Positions 15,942-23,805 of a DNA stretch of 33,835 nucleotides are shown piece by piece. The DNA lies in NCBI GenBank assembly GCA_023251695.1, contig JAHEYE010000026.1:1-33835 (forward strand). The letters are read 5' to 3'. Under the pieces are notes generated by a model. That model worked only from the letters and a program-made list of their open reading frames with translations. It made no database searches and was not told the origin of the DNA. Both the position numbers and the translations under genes were made by a program. This DNA comes from Sphingobacteriaceae bacterium (GTDB taxonomy: Bacteria > Bacteroidota > Bacteroidia > B-17B0 > Aurantibacillaceae). The first letter of the stretch is position 1. Each line of letters begins with the position of its first letter.

Positions 15942-16934
15942 ATGCGGATGAAACATCTTTTATTTGTACTATTTCTATCGTGTTCATTGTATGCCCAAAA
16001 GAATAATGTGTTTAAAAGCATAATTAAAGAGGCCTATGATAGTATTCCAAGTCTTGGCTCTATACTTGTCATTAAGAACAACAGCCTAATTTGTGAAGAA
16101 TATTTTAATGGGGCTAACCCGGAAACAAGCTTTAATATGTTTTCGGTCACGAAGTCAGTTGTGTCTGCGCTTGCTGGAATTGCACATGATAAAGGTCTTT
16201 TGCCTGATGTAAACACACCAGTTCTCAAAATTTTGCCACAGTATGATACGGATACCTCATCTCATAAAAAGAAAATGACACTGAAACATCTGCTTTCCAT
16301 GCAAGGCGGAATTTTGTGGTATGATAATAGTCCGCCGAAATTAGTAAACGATGATCAGATTACAACGTACCTCTACCAACCAATTGAATGCCCGCCGGGG
16401 ACGAAATTCAAATATAGCACAACCGAGTCACATTTCATGGCTGTTGCACTTGCCGCTTGTGTAAGAACTGATCTAAAAACATTTGGGGATTCAACTCTGT
16501 TCAATTATTTGGGAATTGAAATTAGCAATTGGCCAACGGACAAACAAGGAAGGCGACTCGGAGGTTCTGAATTAAAACTGAAACCTGGCGATATGATAAA
16601 GTTTGGCTTGCTTTATTTGAATGAAGGAAAGGTTAATGATAAGCAAGTGATTTCTAAGTCTTGGATTAACGAGTCAACAAGCGAGCAAGCAATATTAAAT
16701 GAATGGGATGTCCTGCCTGGCGCAAACGGATATGGTTATTATTGGTGGAGGAGAAAAACAAATGGTCACCAAGCATTTGTCGCTTCAGGCTATGGAGGGC
16801 AGCTTATTTGTGTGATACCGGATTTAAAAACCGTTATAGTCACCACATGCTTTGCTAATGATAAAAACAGAGGCCGATCCGAAATAAAACGTCTACACGG
16901 ATTTATTGATAAAATTATTAATGCATCAAAGTAG
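15942..16934 (+). CDS. Serine hydrolase of the beta-lactamase/penicillin-binding fold (class C-like esterase/amidase, NylB-like)
   Basis: 330 residues with a signal peptide ending near CSLYAQK. The catalytic SxxK is S68-V-T-K71. The second motif is Y158-S-T instead of Y-x-N, and the KTG-equivalent is G283-Y-G-G286 in ASGYGGQ, a pattern of beta-lactamase-fold esterases and amidases (6-aminohexanoate-dimer hydrolase type) rather than true beta-lactamases. The substrate is unknown and resistance should not be assumed. An ATG six bases in (15948) is an equally good start. Codon use is unlike its neighbours: about 22 of 34 leucines use CTN and most arginines use AGA/AGG/CGA, whereas flanking genes favour TTA and CGT/CGC, which hints at transfer. 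No mobile element borders it. Confidence 0.85.
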   Translation: MRMKHLLFVLFLSCSLYAQKNNVFKSIIKEAYDSIPSLGSILVIKNNSLICEEYFNGANPETSFNMFSVTKSVVSALAGIAHDKGLLPDVNTPVLKILPQYDTDTSSHKKKMTLKHLLSMQGGILWYDNSPPKLVNDDQITTYLYQPIECPPGTKFKYSTTESHFMAVALAACVRTDLKTFGDSTLFNYLGIEISNWPTDKQGRRLGGSELKLKPGDMIKFGLLYLNEGKVNDKQVISKSWINESTSEQAILNEWDVLPGANGYGYYWWRRKTNGHQAFVASGYGGQLICVIPDLKTVIVTTCFANDKNRGRSEIKRLHGFIDKIINASK

Positions 16935-17098
16935 TCTAACAAGGAGATTTTTGTCCACCAAAATTTGTCTATGGAATTGTCCGACAACTTGCAGCTAGCT
17001 TTTAAAGAAGCACTTATTAAACCTTCTTCTATCTAATTTGGTTTCGCGAACTTTGGTTGCTTAAATCTCAAGATTAAATTTAAACATTCATTTGTAAA

Positions 17099-17126
17099 AA
17101 AAGCCCCAACAAATGTTGGGGCTTTT
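17099..17126 (-). terminator. Rho-independent terminator of the TPR gene
   Basis: AAAAGCCCCAAC at 17099-17110 pairs perfectly with 17115-17126 around an AAAT loop. On the - strand it is followed by seven T, just after the TPR stop; it may also stop + strand transcripts from the serine hydrolase. Confidence 0.88.
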
Positions 17127-17130
17127 AGAT

Positions 17131-18837
17131 TTATTTTTTCGGTGCCTGTTGTTTAGGCGGATTAAAATAATTTTTTGCTTTTTCGTTGCTTGGGTCCATC
17201 GTTTTTAATTCGTTAAAGTATTTATCCGAATCGGCGTTTGGTTTGTTTTTGTTCAGTACCAAATGGTAGTAACCTAAATATTCCAAAGCTTCAATTACAT
17301 TTGCTTTATAGGTTCCTGTTTTTTCTTCCGGCTTTGCAATCTCTAATCCTTTTTCATAAAATGGTTTAGCTAAACCTGCAACGCTGGTTGGGTCTAATTG
17401 TGAGCTCGAACGCCCTCTCCAGAAATAACCTGCTGCAAAGGCCGGCGACATTTGTATTAATTTAGAAAAACAAGAATCCGCTTTTACATAATATGGATTT
17501 GCTTCTGCTTCTTTCGCCGCTTTTGCTTTCGCATCTTTGATGGTAGCCGCCAGTTTCATAATTGAGTTGCCGGCAAAATAAGACGAGCGCCCTAATTCAA
17601 AATAATCTTGTCCGCCCATGGCTTTGGTACAAGTCATGCGTTTTTCCCAGGCAGCAATCGATTTGTTATAATTTTTCGCTTTGTTCCAGATGCGTGCCAC
17701 TTCGGCCCATAATTCACAATTAGCAGCAGGGTCCAAGGCGATCGCTTTTTCAACTTCCAAAGCGCCTAAAGAATCTTTTCCTGTTTTCGACATCAGCATA
17801 CCTTTGTATCTGTAATCACCGGGTAAATATTTAAAATTTGCTTTGTCTTTGGTTTGATCAAAGAAAGTATTTAACGAACGCAAACCTTTTGAATAAGCAG
17901 TGGTATCGTTTTTATTTCCCATCTCACCGTAAGCCCAACCTAATAAACGTTCAATGGTGTAATTACTGTAACCGCCTTTTTTCAAACTTTCTCCTTCGTT
18001 AATCGCGTCGGTGTATTGTTTGTTATTGAACAAAGCTGTCATGTAACGGTAACGGGCGTCGTTACTGTTATTTAATTCGAGATATTTTTTCCAATTCTCA
18101 ATTGCGTTTTTAGATTGACCTGCTAACATGTAAACCTCAGCAATTTCGCGGTAAGCAGGCGCGAATGTTGCATCAATACCAATTGCCTTTTTATAAAAAT
18201 CTAAAGCCAACTGATAGTTTCGTCCGCGTTGATATAATTTACCTTCACGTAAAATACCTAAAGTAGATTTTGGATTTAATTCAGTTGCTTTTTGGTAGCT
18301 TTTAATGGGTGCACTTCCGTCGGTCGGATTTTTTTCCAATTGTGCATCGCCTAATAAAATATAGGTCATTGAACTTTTTGGATCCAGCTTAATGGCTTCA
18401 TTCAATAATTTAATGGCTTCGTCTAAATTTTTATTAGGAGCGTAGATATAAGCTTCAGCGGTTTTGCGCATGACTTCTGCATTTTTATTTGCAGATAATG
18501 AAGCTGCTTTAAAAAACATAGCTTTAGCATCGGCATCTTTTCCGCGGTACCATAATACTTTTCCTAAACCAACGTAGCATAATGGATTGGTTGCATTTAC
18601 TTCAGAACCTTTTTGGTATTGGGTATTGGCATTATCCAAATCATCATTCTTAAAAAAATTCTCGCCATAGTAAAAATAATTTTCACCCTTGTTGGCTTCT
18701 TTAGCAATCAGCGTAACAAAATCAGAAGCAGCTGCTTCGTAACGTTCGTTATCGGTTTTAGCAATAATTTCATTTAAAGTTTGTGCATTTGCAAAAACTG
18801 TAAGAGCAAGTGCGGCTATGGTTAATTTAGTTTTCAT
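17131..18837 (-). CDS. Secreted/periplasmic tetratricopeptide-repeat protein
   Basis: 568 residues from the ATG at 18837. This start puts a clean signal peptide (MKTKLTIAALALTVFANAQ) at the N-terminus; an earlier in-frame ATG at 18861 lies inside the -7 promoter element and is rejected. TPR-type helices run from about residue 30 to 330 and again near 450-550 (for example NPLCYVGLGKVLWYRGKDADA and SSMTYILLGDAQLEK). It ends in a Pro/Lys-rich tail. It probably acts as a periplasmic scaffold. It lies after the PstS-like lipoprotein and small membrane protein, an arrangement I associate with Bacteroidota ton loci. Its own promoter and terminator make it a separate transcription unit here. Confidence 0.85.
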   Translation of the reverse strand: MKTKLTIAALALTVFANAQTLNEIIAKTDNERYEAAASDFVTLIAKEANKGENYFYYGENFFKNDDLDNANTQYQKGSEVNATNPLCYVGLGKVLWYRGKDADAKAMFFKAASLSANKNAEVMRKTAEAYIYAPNKNLDEAIKLLNEAIKLDPKSSMTYILLGDAQLEKNPTDGSAPIKSYQKATELNPKSTLGILREGKLYQRGRNYQLALDFYKKAIGIDATFAPAYREIAEVYMLAGQSKNAIENWKKYLELNNSNDARYRYMTALFNNKQYTDAINEGESLKKGGYSNYTIERLLGWAYGEMGNKNDTTAYSKGLRSLNTFFDQTKDKANFKYLPGDYRYKGMLMSKTGKDSLGALEVEKAIALDPAANCELWAEVARIWNKAKNYNKSIAAWEKRMTCTKAMGGQDYFELGRSSYFAGNSIMKLAATIKDAKAKAAKEAEANPYYVKADSCFSKLIQMSPAFAAGYFWRGRSSSQLDPTSVAGLAKPFYEKGLEIAKPEEKTGTYKANVIEALEYLGYYHLVLNKNKPNADSDKYFNELKTMDPSNEKAKNYFNPPKQQAPKK

Positions 18838-18858
18838 AGGTATCATATAGTGGAGATT

Positions 18859-18886
18859 CAAAATTAATACAATTATTAGAACGCAA
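18859..18886 (-). promoter_or_regulatory. Promoter of the TPR gene
   Basis: On the - strand, TTG at 18886-18884, a 17-base spacer and TAATTTTG at 18866-18859 fit the Bacteroidota consensus. Transcription would begin near 18855, about 18 bases before the ATG at 18837. Confidence 0.55.
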
Positions 18887-18983
18887 GTTAAGTGCCAAAA
18901 TGATAAAATACCGCGTAATTTAGGAATTTTTGGGAGTTCGATATAATTGCAAATAATTGATAATCAATATATTATAATTATAT

Positions 18984-19922
18984 TTATTGTGCCATTGGCT
19001 CCATCTTAACTTCGATGATCCTTTCGGCTTGCCGCACAGGTAAAAGGCCTTGTTTTAAGAAAGTGAGCTGCCCTTTTGGTCCGGCCATAAAAGCCTCGAA
19101 ACCTTTTGCCAGACTAAATTCATCACTTCGCCGCAGTAAATAAATGGTACGTGTAAAAGGATATTCCCCGGTTCTAAATGAACTTTGATTCGGTTCAAAA
19201 TAAGCTGTGTCAGTTTTACCGACAGCTAAAAATTTTATTTTAGAAGAATATTTTTTAAATAATTCATCATCGCGGTCGCTGAGCCATGCGAAATCCAAAA
19301 AACCAATTTGATTAGGATTTGCTGCAATTTTATCAAGTAACTCGGCGGTGTTGTTTGCTGCAAAGCATTTGGGTCCGAATTTTTTTGCAGAGATAATACT
19401 ATCGAGAAGGTAATAAGCCACCGACGAACACTTATTATCAAGTACGGCTACAGGAGAAATTAAATTACCGAGAGAATCTTTCAGACTTAATTCTGCATTC
19501 AATAATTGCTTTACCTGTTCAATGCTTAGGTGCCCTATTTTTGTTTCTGAACTTGTAATTAGTGCCACACCCGATTTGGCGAGGGCCGAATACATGGGGA
19601 ATAATTTTTTCTGCTCAAAAGCTTTCTTTTCGTTTTCCCCTAATAATCTGCTCATCACAATGGCTTTGCAGCTGTCATTCAAAAGCGCATCAACAATATC
19701 ATTTTCGCAAGCCTGAAATAATTCAACATTCGCATTATGGTATTGCGATGAAAAAGTAGCCGACTGATTTTTAATATGGAATTGCAAACCCTCGCTGTAA
19801 TAAACTTTTAATTTTCCGGAAGTAGGGGAGTTATCTTTATAATCGTTCTTAAAATAATTATCGCAGGAAATCAGTAAGCAGTTAACAGTAAGCAGAAGGC
19901 AGTATTTAAAAGGTTTAATCAT
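18984..19922 (-). CDS. PstS-like (periplasmic phosphate-binding-fold) lipoprotein
   Basis: 312 residues from the ATG at 19922, which places a lipobox L17-I-S-C20 at the end of a signal peptide; the longer reading upstream has no signal. The body resembles PBP-like type 2 substrate-binding proteins of the PstS family: VYYSEGLQFHI, a segment around AIVMSRLLGENEKKAF, SGVALITS, the LSIEQVKQLL helix, and NQIGFLDFAWLSD. There is no pstC/A/B nearby. Its ATG overlaps the last 8 bases of the 71-residue membrane protein gene (coupled translation). The signal-peptide codons are built from a CTGCTTACTG direct repeat. Anion binding is inferred only; a ton-linked role is inferred from context. Confidence 0.75.
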   Translation of the reverse strand: MIKPFKYCLLLTVNCLLISCDNYFKNDYKDNSPTSGKLKVYYSEGLQFHIKNQSATFSSQYHNANVELFQACENDIVDALLNDSCKAIVMSRLLGENEKKAFEQKKLFPMYSALAKSGVALITSSETKIGHLSIEQVKQLLNAELSLKDSLGNLISPVAVLDNKCSSVAYYLLDSIISAKKFGPKCFAANNTAELLDKIAANPNQIGFLDFAWLSDRDDELFKKYSSKIKFLAVGKTDTAYFEPNQSSFRTGEYPFTRTIYLLRRSDEFSLAKGFEAFMAGPKGQLTFLKQGLLPVRQAERIIEVKMEPMAQ

Positions 19923-20130
19923 TGTTCTGATTAGATTTAAAGGTCTGATAAATTCTGACACCACGGAAAACTGCATAAGCCAAAAAAACAACCGTCAAAA
20001 TGATGCGCTTGTTTCCATAAACCCTGTCGATCATAAAATCGGTAAACGTAAAAGCGCAGGCGCCTGCAATTACAATTATTACCAATAGTATACTGAACCA
20101 AATAGTTACTAGGTTAATACCGTTTTTCAT
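19915..20130 (-). CDS. Small (71-residue) membrane protein, uncharacterised
   Basis: 71 residues with two hydrophobic segments, about 8-32 (VTIWFSILLVIIVIAGACAF) and 43-55 (IILTVVFLAYAVF), then a short charged tail. Its last codons overlap the start of the PstS-like lipoprotein gene (ATGATTAA, 8 bases), a strong sign of co-expression and that it is a real gene. I do not recognise a family. It may be an inner-membrane partner of the lipoprotein or of the Ton machinery. No good TAnnTTTG box was found in the 86-base gap upstream on this strand. Confidence 0.7.
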   Translation of the reverse strand: MKNGINLVTIWFSILLVIIVIAGACAFTFTDFMIDRVYGNKRIILTVVFLAYAVFRGVRIYQTFKSNQNND

Positions 20131-20167
20131 AGGTCTTATTTAAGGCTCTAATTTAGCGATTAATGCC

Positions 20168-20197
20168 TTGCATAATTGAATAATTCCCCTAATTTTG
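20168..20197 (+). promoter_or_regulatory. Promoter of the first T9SS-sorted propeller gene
   Basis: TTG at 20168-20170, a 19-base spacer and TAATTTTG at 20190-20197 form an exact Bacteroidota promoter; the ATG follows 19 bases later. Element order and N19 spacing are the same upstream of the paralog. Confidence 0.6.
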
Positions 20198-20216
20198 TTT
20201 ATCTAAAATCAATTAC

Positions 20217-21446
20217 ATGAAAAAACTTTTACTTTCTATTTTATCGATTGCTTCGTTAACTGCTTTTCCGCAGTGGCAAACAACAAGCATTTTTAGTACC
20301 GGCGATGATTGCTATTCGGCTTTTGGCAAAGCTTTCATTAGTGATGGCGGTTCAAGTTCCTTAGATGTATCAACAGATGATGGAGCAACCTGGTCGCCTT
20401 CAAATATCGGTGTACCTTCTTCCGGCTTATCTTTTGGTGATATTAATAGCGGAACAGTTTATGCCTATCGTAACACAAGTATTTATTCATCTACCACAGG
20501 TAATAACTGGACAGCCATGAATACAAGTGCAATTAACGCATCCGAAGTAATAAAGGATATTGCGGTAATCGGAACAAATTCTGTGTTTGCATGTACAAAT
20601 CCAATAAGCGGGAACGGGATTAAAATTTATCAGCTAAGCGGAACAACCTGGAATTTTAAAGCCAATGTTCCAACTGCAACCGCTCCACTTTCTTTATGTA
20701 TGAAAAACATGAATAGTGAGTTATGGATCGGAACCACAAGTACTTTGAGTATCAAATCTACCAATGGTGGTTCTACCTGGGCGGCTTGTAACGGTACTTT
20801 AACTTCAGCTAATTGGTGGGATAAATATGTTCTATGTTTAGGCGCTACAAGCACTACTTTATTTATGGGTACTTATGGCGGACGTTTAGTTAAATCAATG
20901 GATGGTGGAGGCACTTGGTCCGTTGGAATTAACATTAGCACAGGTAGCACTATTTCGATGAGTGATGTTTACGTAATGAGCGCAACCAATATTCTTGTGG
21001 CATGCGATTCCGGATTTTATTACAGCAATAATGGTGGTTCTTCATTTCAAAAAGATAACACCGGATTATCAGCTGCAAATAAATATCTGACAAAAATCAC
21101 TGCAACCTCAAATTATATTATTGCTTCAACCGGTAACGGTGTAATTGTCCGCAGACCATTAAATCAGATTTTCTCCGGTATAAAAGAATTTAATCCGCTT
21201 GTTATTGAAAGCAAAGTCTATCCGAATCCCTCCAACGATTTCACAACCATCGAGGCAAGTGATCTGATGTTTGATAAAAATTGCGAAGTAAAAATAACAG
21301 ATGTATTAGGCCGCGAAATTTTAGTATCAGAAATGAAAAACGGAAAAACACAAATTAATTTAAGCAGTTTTGCTAAAGGAATATATACTTACAGCGTTTA
21401 CAATAATAATACAGTTGTAAGCAAAGGGAAATTAGTGGTGAATTAA
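20217..21446 (+). CDS. Secreted Asp-box beta-propeller protein with T9SS type A sorting domain (copy 1)
   Basis: 409 residues: signal peptide (MKKLLLSILSIASLTAFPQ), then about 300 residues of beta-propeller repeats carrying Asp-box-like motifs (STDDGATW, STTGNNW, STNGGSTW, SMDGGGTW, SNNGGSS), then a C-terminal T9SS type A sorting domain of about 75 residues beginning SKVYPNPSNDF and ending KGKLVVN. The CTD directs export through the outer membrane and usually attachment to the surface or release. Asp-box propellers occur in sialidases and sortilin-like proteins, but catalytic residues are not evident, so a binding or adhesion role is more likely. A tandem paralog follows 224 bases downstream. 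It is monocistronic, with its own promoter and terminator. Confidence 0.88.
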   Translation: MKKLLLSILSIASLTAFPQWQTTSIFSTGDDCYSAFGKAFISDGGSSSLDVSTDDGATWSPSNIGVPSSGLSFGDINSGTVYAYRNTSIYSSTTGNNWTAMNTSAINASEVIKDIAVIGTNSVFACTNPISGNGIKIYQLSGTTWNFKANVPTATAPLSLCMKNMNSELWIGTTSTLSIKSTNGGSTWAACNGTLTSANWWDKYVLCLGATSTTLFMGTYGGRLVKSMDGGGTWSVGINISTGSTISMSDVYVMSATNILVACDSGFYYSNNGGSSFQKDNTGLSAANKYLTKITATSNYIIASTGNGVIVRRPLNQIFSGIKEFNPLVIESKVYPNPSNDFTTIEASDLMFDKNCEVKITDVLGREILVSEMKNGKTQINLSSFAKGIYTYSVYNNNTVVSKGKLVVN

Positions 21447-21476
21447 TCCTCACGGGAACCTCACTTCACCTCACCC

Positions 21477-21514
21477 GTCTGCCTTTGGCAGACACCCTTT
21501 CCTGCAAGGAGAGG
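21477..21514. repeat. Two-hairpin intergenic repeat (REP-like)
   Basis: GTCTGCC-TTT-GGCAGAC at 21477-21493 is a perfect 7-bp hairpin. CCTTTCCT (21496-21503) pairs with AGGAGAGG (21507-21514) with one G-T wobble. It sits in CCTCACCC-rich sequence with no coding potential between stop and terminator. Confidence 0.6.
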
Positions 21515-21530
21515 AGGATTTATGATTCTA

Positions 21531-21565
21531 AAGAGCCGCTTCAGTTGAAGGGGCTTTTTATTTTA
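21531..21565 (+). terminator. Terminator of T9SS copy 1
   Basis: AGCCGCTTCA (21534-21543) pairs with TGAAGGGGCT (21546-21555) with one mismatch, followed by TTTTTATTTT. The stem closely resembles the terminator of copy 2, so the terminator may have been duplicated with the gene. Confidence 0.8.
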
Positions 21566-21620
21566 TAGACAGAAAGTTATTAAAGTCCCTTTAATTGATG
21601 TTAATGAAGGATGAGTAAAC

Positions 21621-21650
21621 TTGTGTCTTTGGATATTTATTCTACATTTG
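21621..21650 (+). promoter_or_regulatory. Promoter of the second T9SS-sorted propeller gene
   Basis: TTG at 21621-21623, a 19-base spacer and TACATTTG at 21643-21650 match the Bacteroidota consensus; the ATG is at 21671. Confidence 0.6.
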
Positions 21651-21670
21651 TTTAACAATAATAAATCCGT

Positions 21671-22912
21671 ATGAGAAAAATTTTATTTTACAGTCTGTCA
21701 GTTGTGTCATTAACTGCTTTTTCACAGTGGACATCAACATCAATTCTTAGCTCAGGTGAAGATTGTTATAGTGTATTTGGAAAGGTTCTGGCAAGCGATG
21801 CTACCTCAAGTGCACTTGCTGCTTCAACCGACGAGGGAGTAACGTGGCCTTCTTCTAATATTGGTGTTCCGGCTTCCGGTCTGTCTTTTGGTGCTACTAA
21901 TGGCGGAACCGTTTATGCATACCGTAATAAATCAATCTACCAATCTACCACAGGAAATAACTGGACGGCTATGACAACAACTGCTATTGCAGCAACTGAA
22001 GTTATCAAAGACATTGCTGTTATTAGTACTAACTCTGTATTCGCCTGTACTAATCCCATTAGTGGTAACGGAATAAAAATTTATCAGTTAAGTGGTTCGA
22101 ATTGGGCGTATAAAGCAAGTGTGCCTACTTCAACCGCACCACTATCGGTATGTATGGAAAACATGAATGGCGAATTGTGGATCGGAACAACTTCAACTGT
22201 AAGTATCAAATCAACAAATGGAGGAACTACATGGTCTAAAGCAAATGGAACTTATTCACCATCGGTTTGGTGGGATAAATATATTTTCTGCATGGCTTCA
22301 AACACAACAAGTCTGCTGATGGGAAATTACGGCGGTTTATTGTTAAGATCTACGAATAGCGGAGCATCGTGGAATACGGTGTATAATATCAGTGGCACGT
22401 CTTCGATTGGTATCAATGATATATATGTAATTAGTAGCAACGACATAATTGTGGGTTGTGATTCCGGGTTTATATATAGTAATAATGGTGGAATAAGTTT
22501 TTCAAAAAACAATTTAGGTTTTACTTATTCAGCCGGGGTTCTACAGGATCAGATAGCAAAAGTCACGGCAAGTACTAACTATCTTTTTGCAGCAACAAAA
22601 AATGGAAAAATTTACCGGAGAGCTAAAACAGGTGTATTTACAGATGTGAAAGATATTTCATCTTTGAATATTGAAAGCAAAGTATATCCGAATCCTTCAA
22701 ATGATTACACAACCATTGAAGCAAATGATTTGATGTTTGATAAAAATTGCGAAGTAAAAATAACAGATGTATTAGGCCGCGAAATTTCAACAGCAGAAAT
22801 GAAAAACGGAAAAGCTAACCTAAACGTAAATAATTTCGCAAAGGGAATTTATACCTATAGCGTTTACAATAACAATTCAGTGGTAAGTAAAGGTAAATTG
22901 GTGGTGAATTAG
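21671..22912 (+). CDS. Secreted Asp-box beta-propeller protein with T9SS type A sorting domain (copy 2)
   Basis: 413 residues, the tandem paralog of the preceding gene with the same plan: signal peptide (MRKILFYSLSVVSLTAFSQ), Asp-box-like propeller repeats (STDEGVTW, STTGNNW, STNGGTTW, STNSGASW, SNNGGISF), then the sorting domain from SKVYPNPSND to KGKLVVN. Proteins align end to end. The propellers differ at many positions, yet 57 bases of the sorting-domain coding sequence are identical to copy 1. Probably exported and surface-displayed through T9SS; binding target unknown. It ends convergently to tonB with a shared hairpin terminator. Confidence 0.88.
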   Translation: MRKILFYSLSVVSLTAFSQWTSTSILSSGEDCYSVFGKVLASDATSSALAASTDEGVTWPSSNIGVPASGLSFGATNGGTVYAYRNKSIYQSTTGNNWTAMTTTAIAATEVIKDIAVISTNSVFACTNPISGNGIKIYQLSGSNWAYKASVPTSTAPLSVCMENMNGELWIGTTSTVSIKSTNGGTTWSKANGTYSPSVWWDKYIFCMASNTTSLLMGNYGGLLLRSTNSGASWNTVYNISGTSSIGINDIYVISSNDIIVGCDSGFIYSNNGGISFSKNNLGFTYSAGVLQDQIAKVTASTNYLFAATKNGKIYRRAKTGVFTDVKDISSLNIESKVYPNPSNDYTTIEANDLMFDKNCEVKITDVLGREISTAEMKNGKANLNVNNFAKGIYTYSVYNNNSVVSKGKLVVN

Positions 22913-22951
22913 CATAGGCACTTCGGTTACTCTAAGTGACTCGTATAAAAT

Positions 22952-22982
22952 AAAAAGCCGTTTCAATTGAAGCGGCTTTTTT
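22952..22982. terminator. Two-way terminator between T9SS copy 2 and tonB
   Basis: AAAAAGCCG then TTTCAA pairs with TTGAAGCGGCTTTTT (one G-T pair). A-run and T-run flank the stem on both sides, so it can serve both convergent units. Confidence 0.85.
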
Positions 22983-22990
22983 ATTGTTTG

Positions 22991-23012
22991 GTAGTTGAGC
23001 TTGTCGAAACTA
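22991..23012. repeat. GAGCTTGTCGA-type hairpin repeat overlapping the tonB stop
   Basis: GTAGTT and AACTAC arms flank GAGCTTGTCGA. The core looks like a widely seen dispersed intergenic repeat (TTCGACAAGCTCA). The - strand stop codon TAG of tonB lies within the right arm. Confidence 0.5.
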
Positions 23013-23804
23013 CTTAATAGTAAAGTTAATTGGTAAGTTAAAGAACACCGATACTGCGCGGCCGTTTTGTTTTCCGGCTTTCCATTTTGGCATTGATTTT
23101 ACAACTCGCATTGCTTCTTTATCACAATCCGGACAACCGGCAACACCTTTTAAAATGTTCACATCACTTATCGAGCCATCTCCGCTAACAACGAATTTCA
23201 AAAAACATTTACCGCTGATGCCGGCTTCACGCGCCATAGCAGGGTACTGAATGTTTTTCTGAATGTACTTCATCATTTCCATTGCTCCTCCCGGAAACTC
23301 AGGCATCTCTTCAACCACTGTAAAAATTTCAGGCGCTGTAGCTTCACCAGGTCCTGTATCTTCAGTCGGCACAACCGGAAGATCTTTTTCACCTTCCTGA
23401 TCTTTTGTTCCAACGTTAACGTCTTTCACATCTTCCTGTAATTTCTGAGGCTCTTCTTCAACGGCGTCATCTTTAATTACCGGCGGCACGAATTTTACCA
23501 TCTCAACCAATGGTGGCGGTGGTGGCGGTGGCGGTGGTGGAATTTCATCTTCAGGTGGAGGTGGTGTTAAATCTACCACAATGTTGCTCATGTCAACCGA
23601 TGAATCCACTTCTTTACCGGCATTATCAATAAACATTTTTAATCCGAAAAGGACAAAAGAAAATAAAATTACGCCGCCGATGATCATCGTCACCCGCTTG
23701 TTATAAGCTCTGCGTAATTCGTAGGCGCCGTAGTCCTGATTTCTGCCTGCAAAAACCAAGTCGTTACGCGCATCTAATGTAAGATCATTCCAATTCTGTA
23801 ACAT
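23010..23804 (-). CDS. tonB: Energy transducer TonB
   Basis: 264 residues. A cytoplasmic N-terminal stretch (with DYGAYELRRAYNKR just before the helix, typical of Bacteroidota) precedes one membrane helix at about 39-60, then a Pro-rich periplasmic linker that includes a run of ten prolines, and the C-terminal TonB domain (about 165-264: FPGGAMEMMKYIQKNIQYP, GISGKCFLKFVV, VSVFFNLPINFTIK). With ExbB/ExbD it passes proton-motive energy to outer-membrane TonB-dependent receptors such as SusC-type importers. The ATG is one base after the exbD-2 stop and is preceded by a full AGGAGG, so it is the last gene of the exbB-exbD-exbD-tonB operon. Confidence 0.93.
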   Translation of the reverse strand: MLQNWNDLTLDARNDLVFAGRNQDYGAYELRRAYNKRVTMIIGGVILFSFVLFGLKMFIDNAGKEVDSSVDMSNIVVDLTPPPPEDEIPPPPPPPPPPLVEMVKFVPPVIKDDAVEEEPQKLQEDVKDVNVGTKDQEGEKDLPVVPTEDTGPGEATAPEIFTVVEEMPEFPGGAMEMMKYIQKNIQYPAMAREAGISGKCFLKFVVSGDGSISDVNILKGVAGCPDCDKEAMRVVKSMPKWKAGKQNGRAVSVFFNLPINFTIK

Positions 23805-23805
23805 T

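Noticed and set aside
15942..16934. Serine hydrolase as an antibiotic-resistance beta-lactamase
   Set aside because: The YxN Asn and the KTG motif are replaced (Y-S-T, G-Y-G-G), a pattern of esterases/amidases.
16934..16940. GTCTAAC after the serine hydrolase, like the start of an integron attC site
   Set aside because: No GTTRRRY partner core is found before the TPR terminator and no paired inner boxes; one 7-mer is expected by chance.
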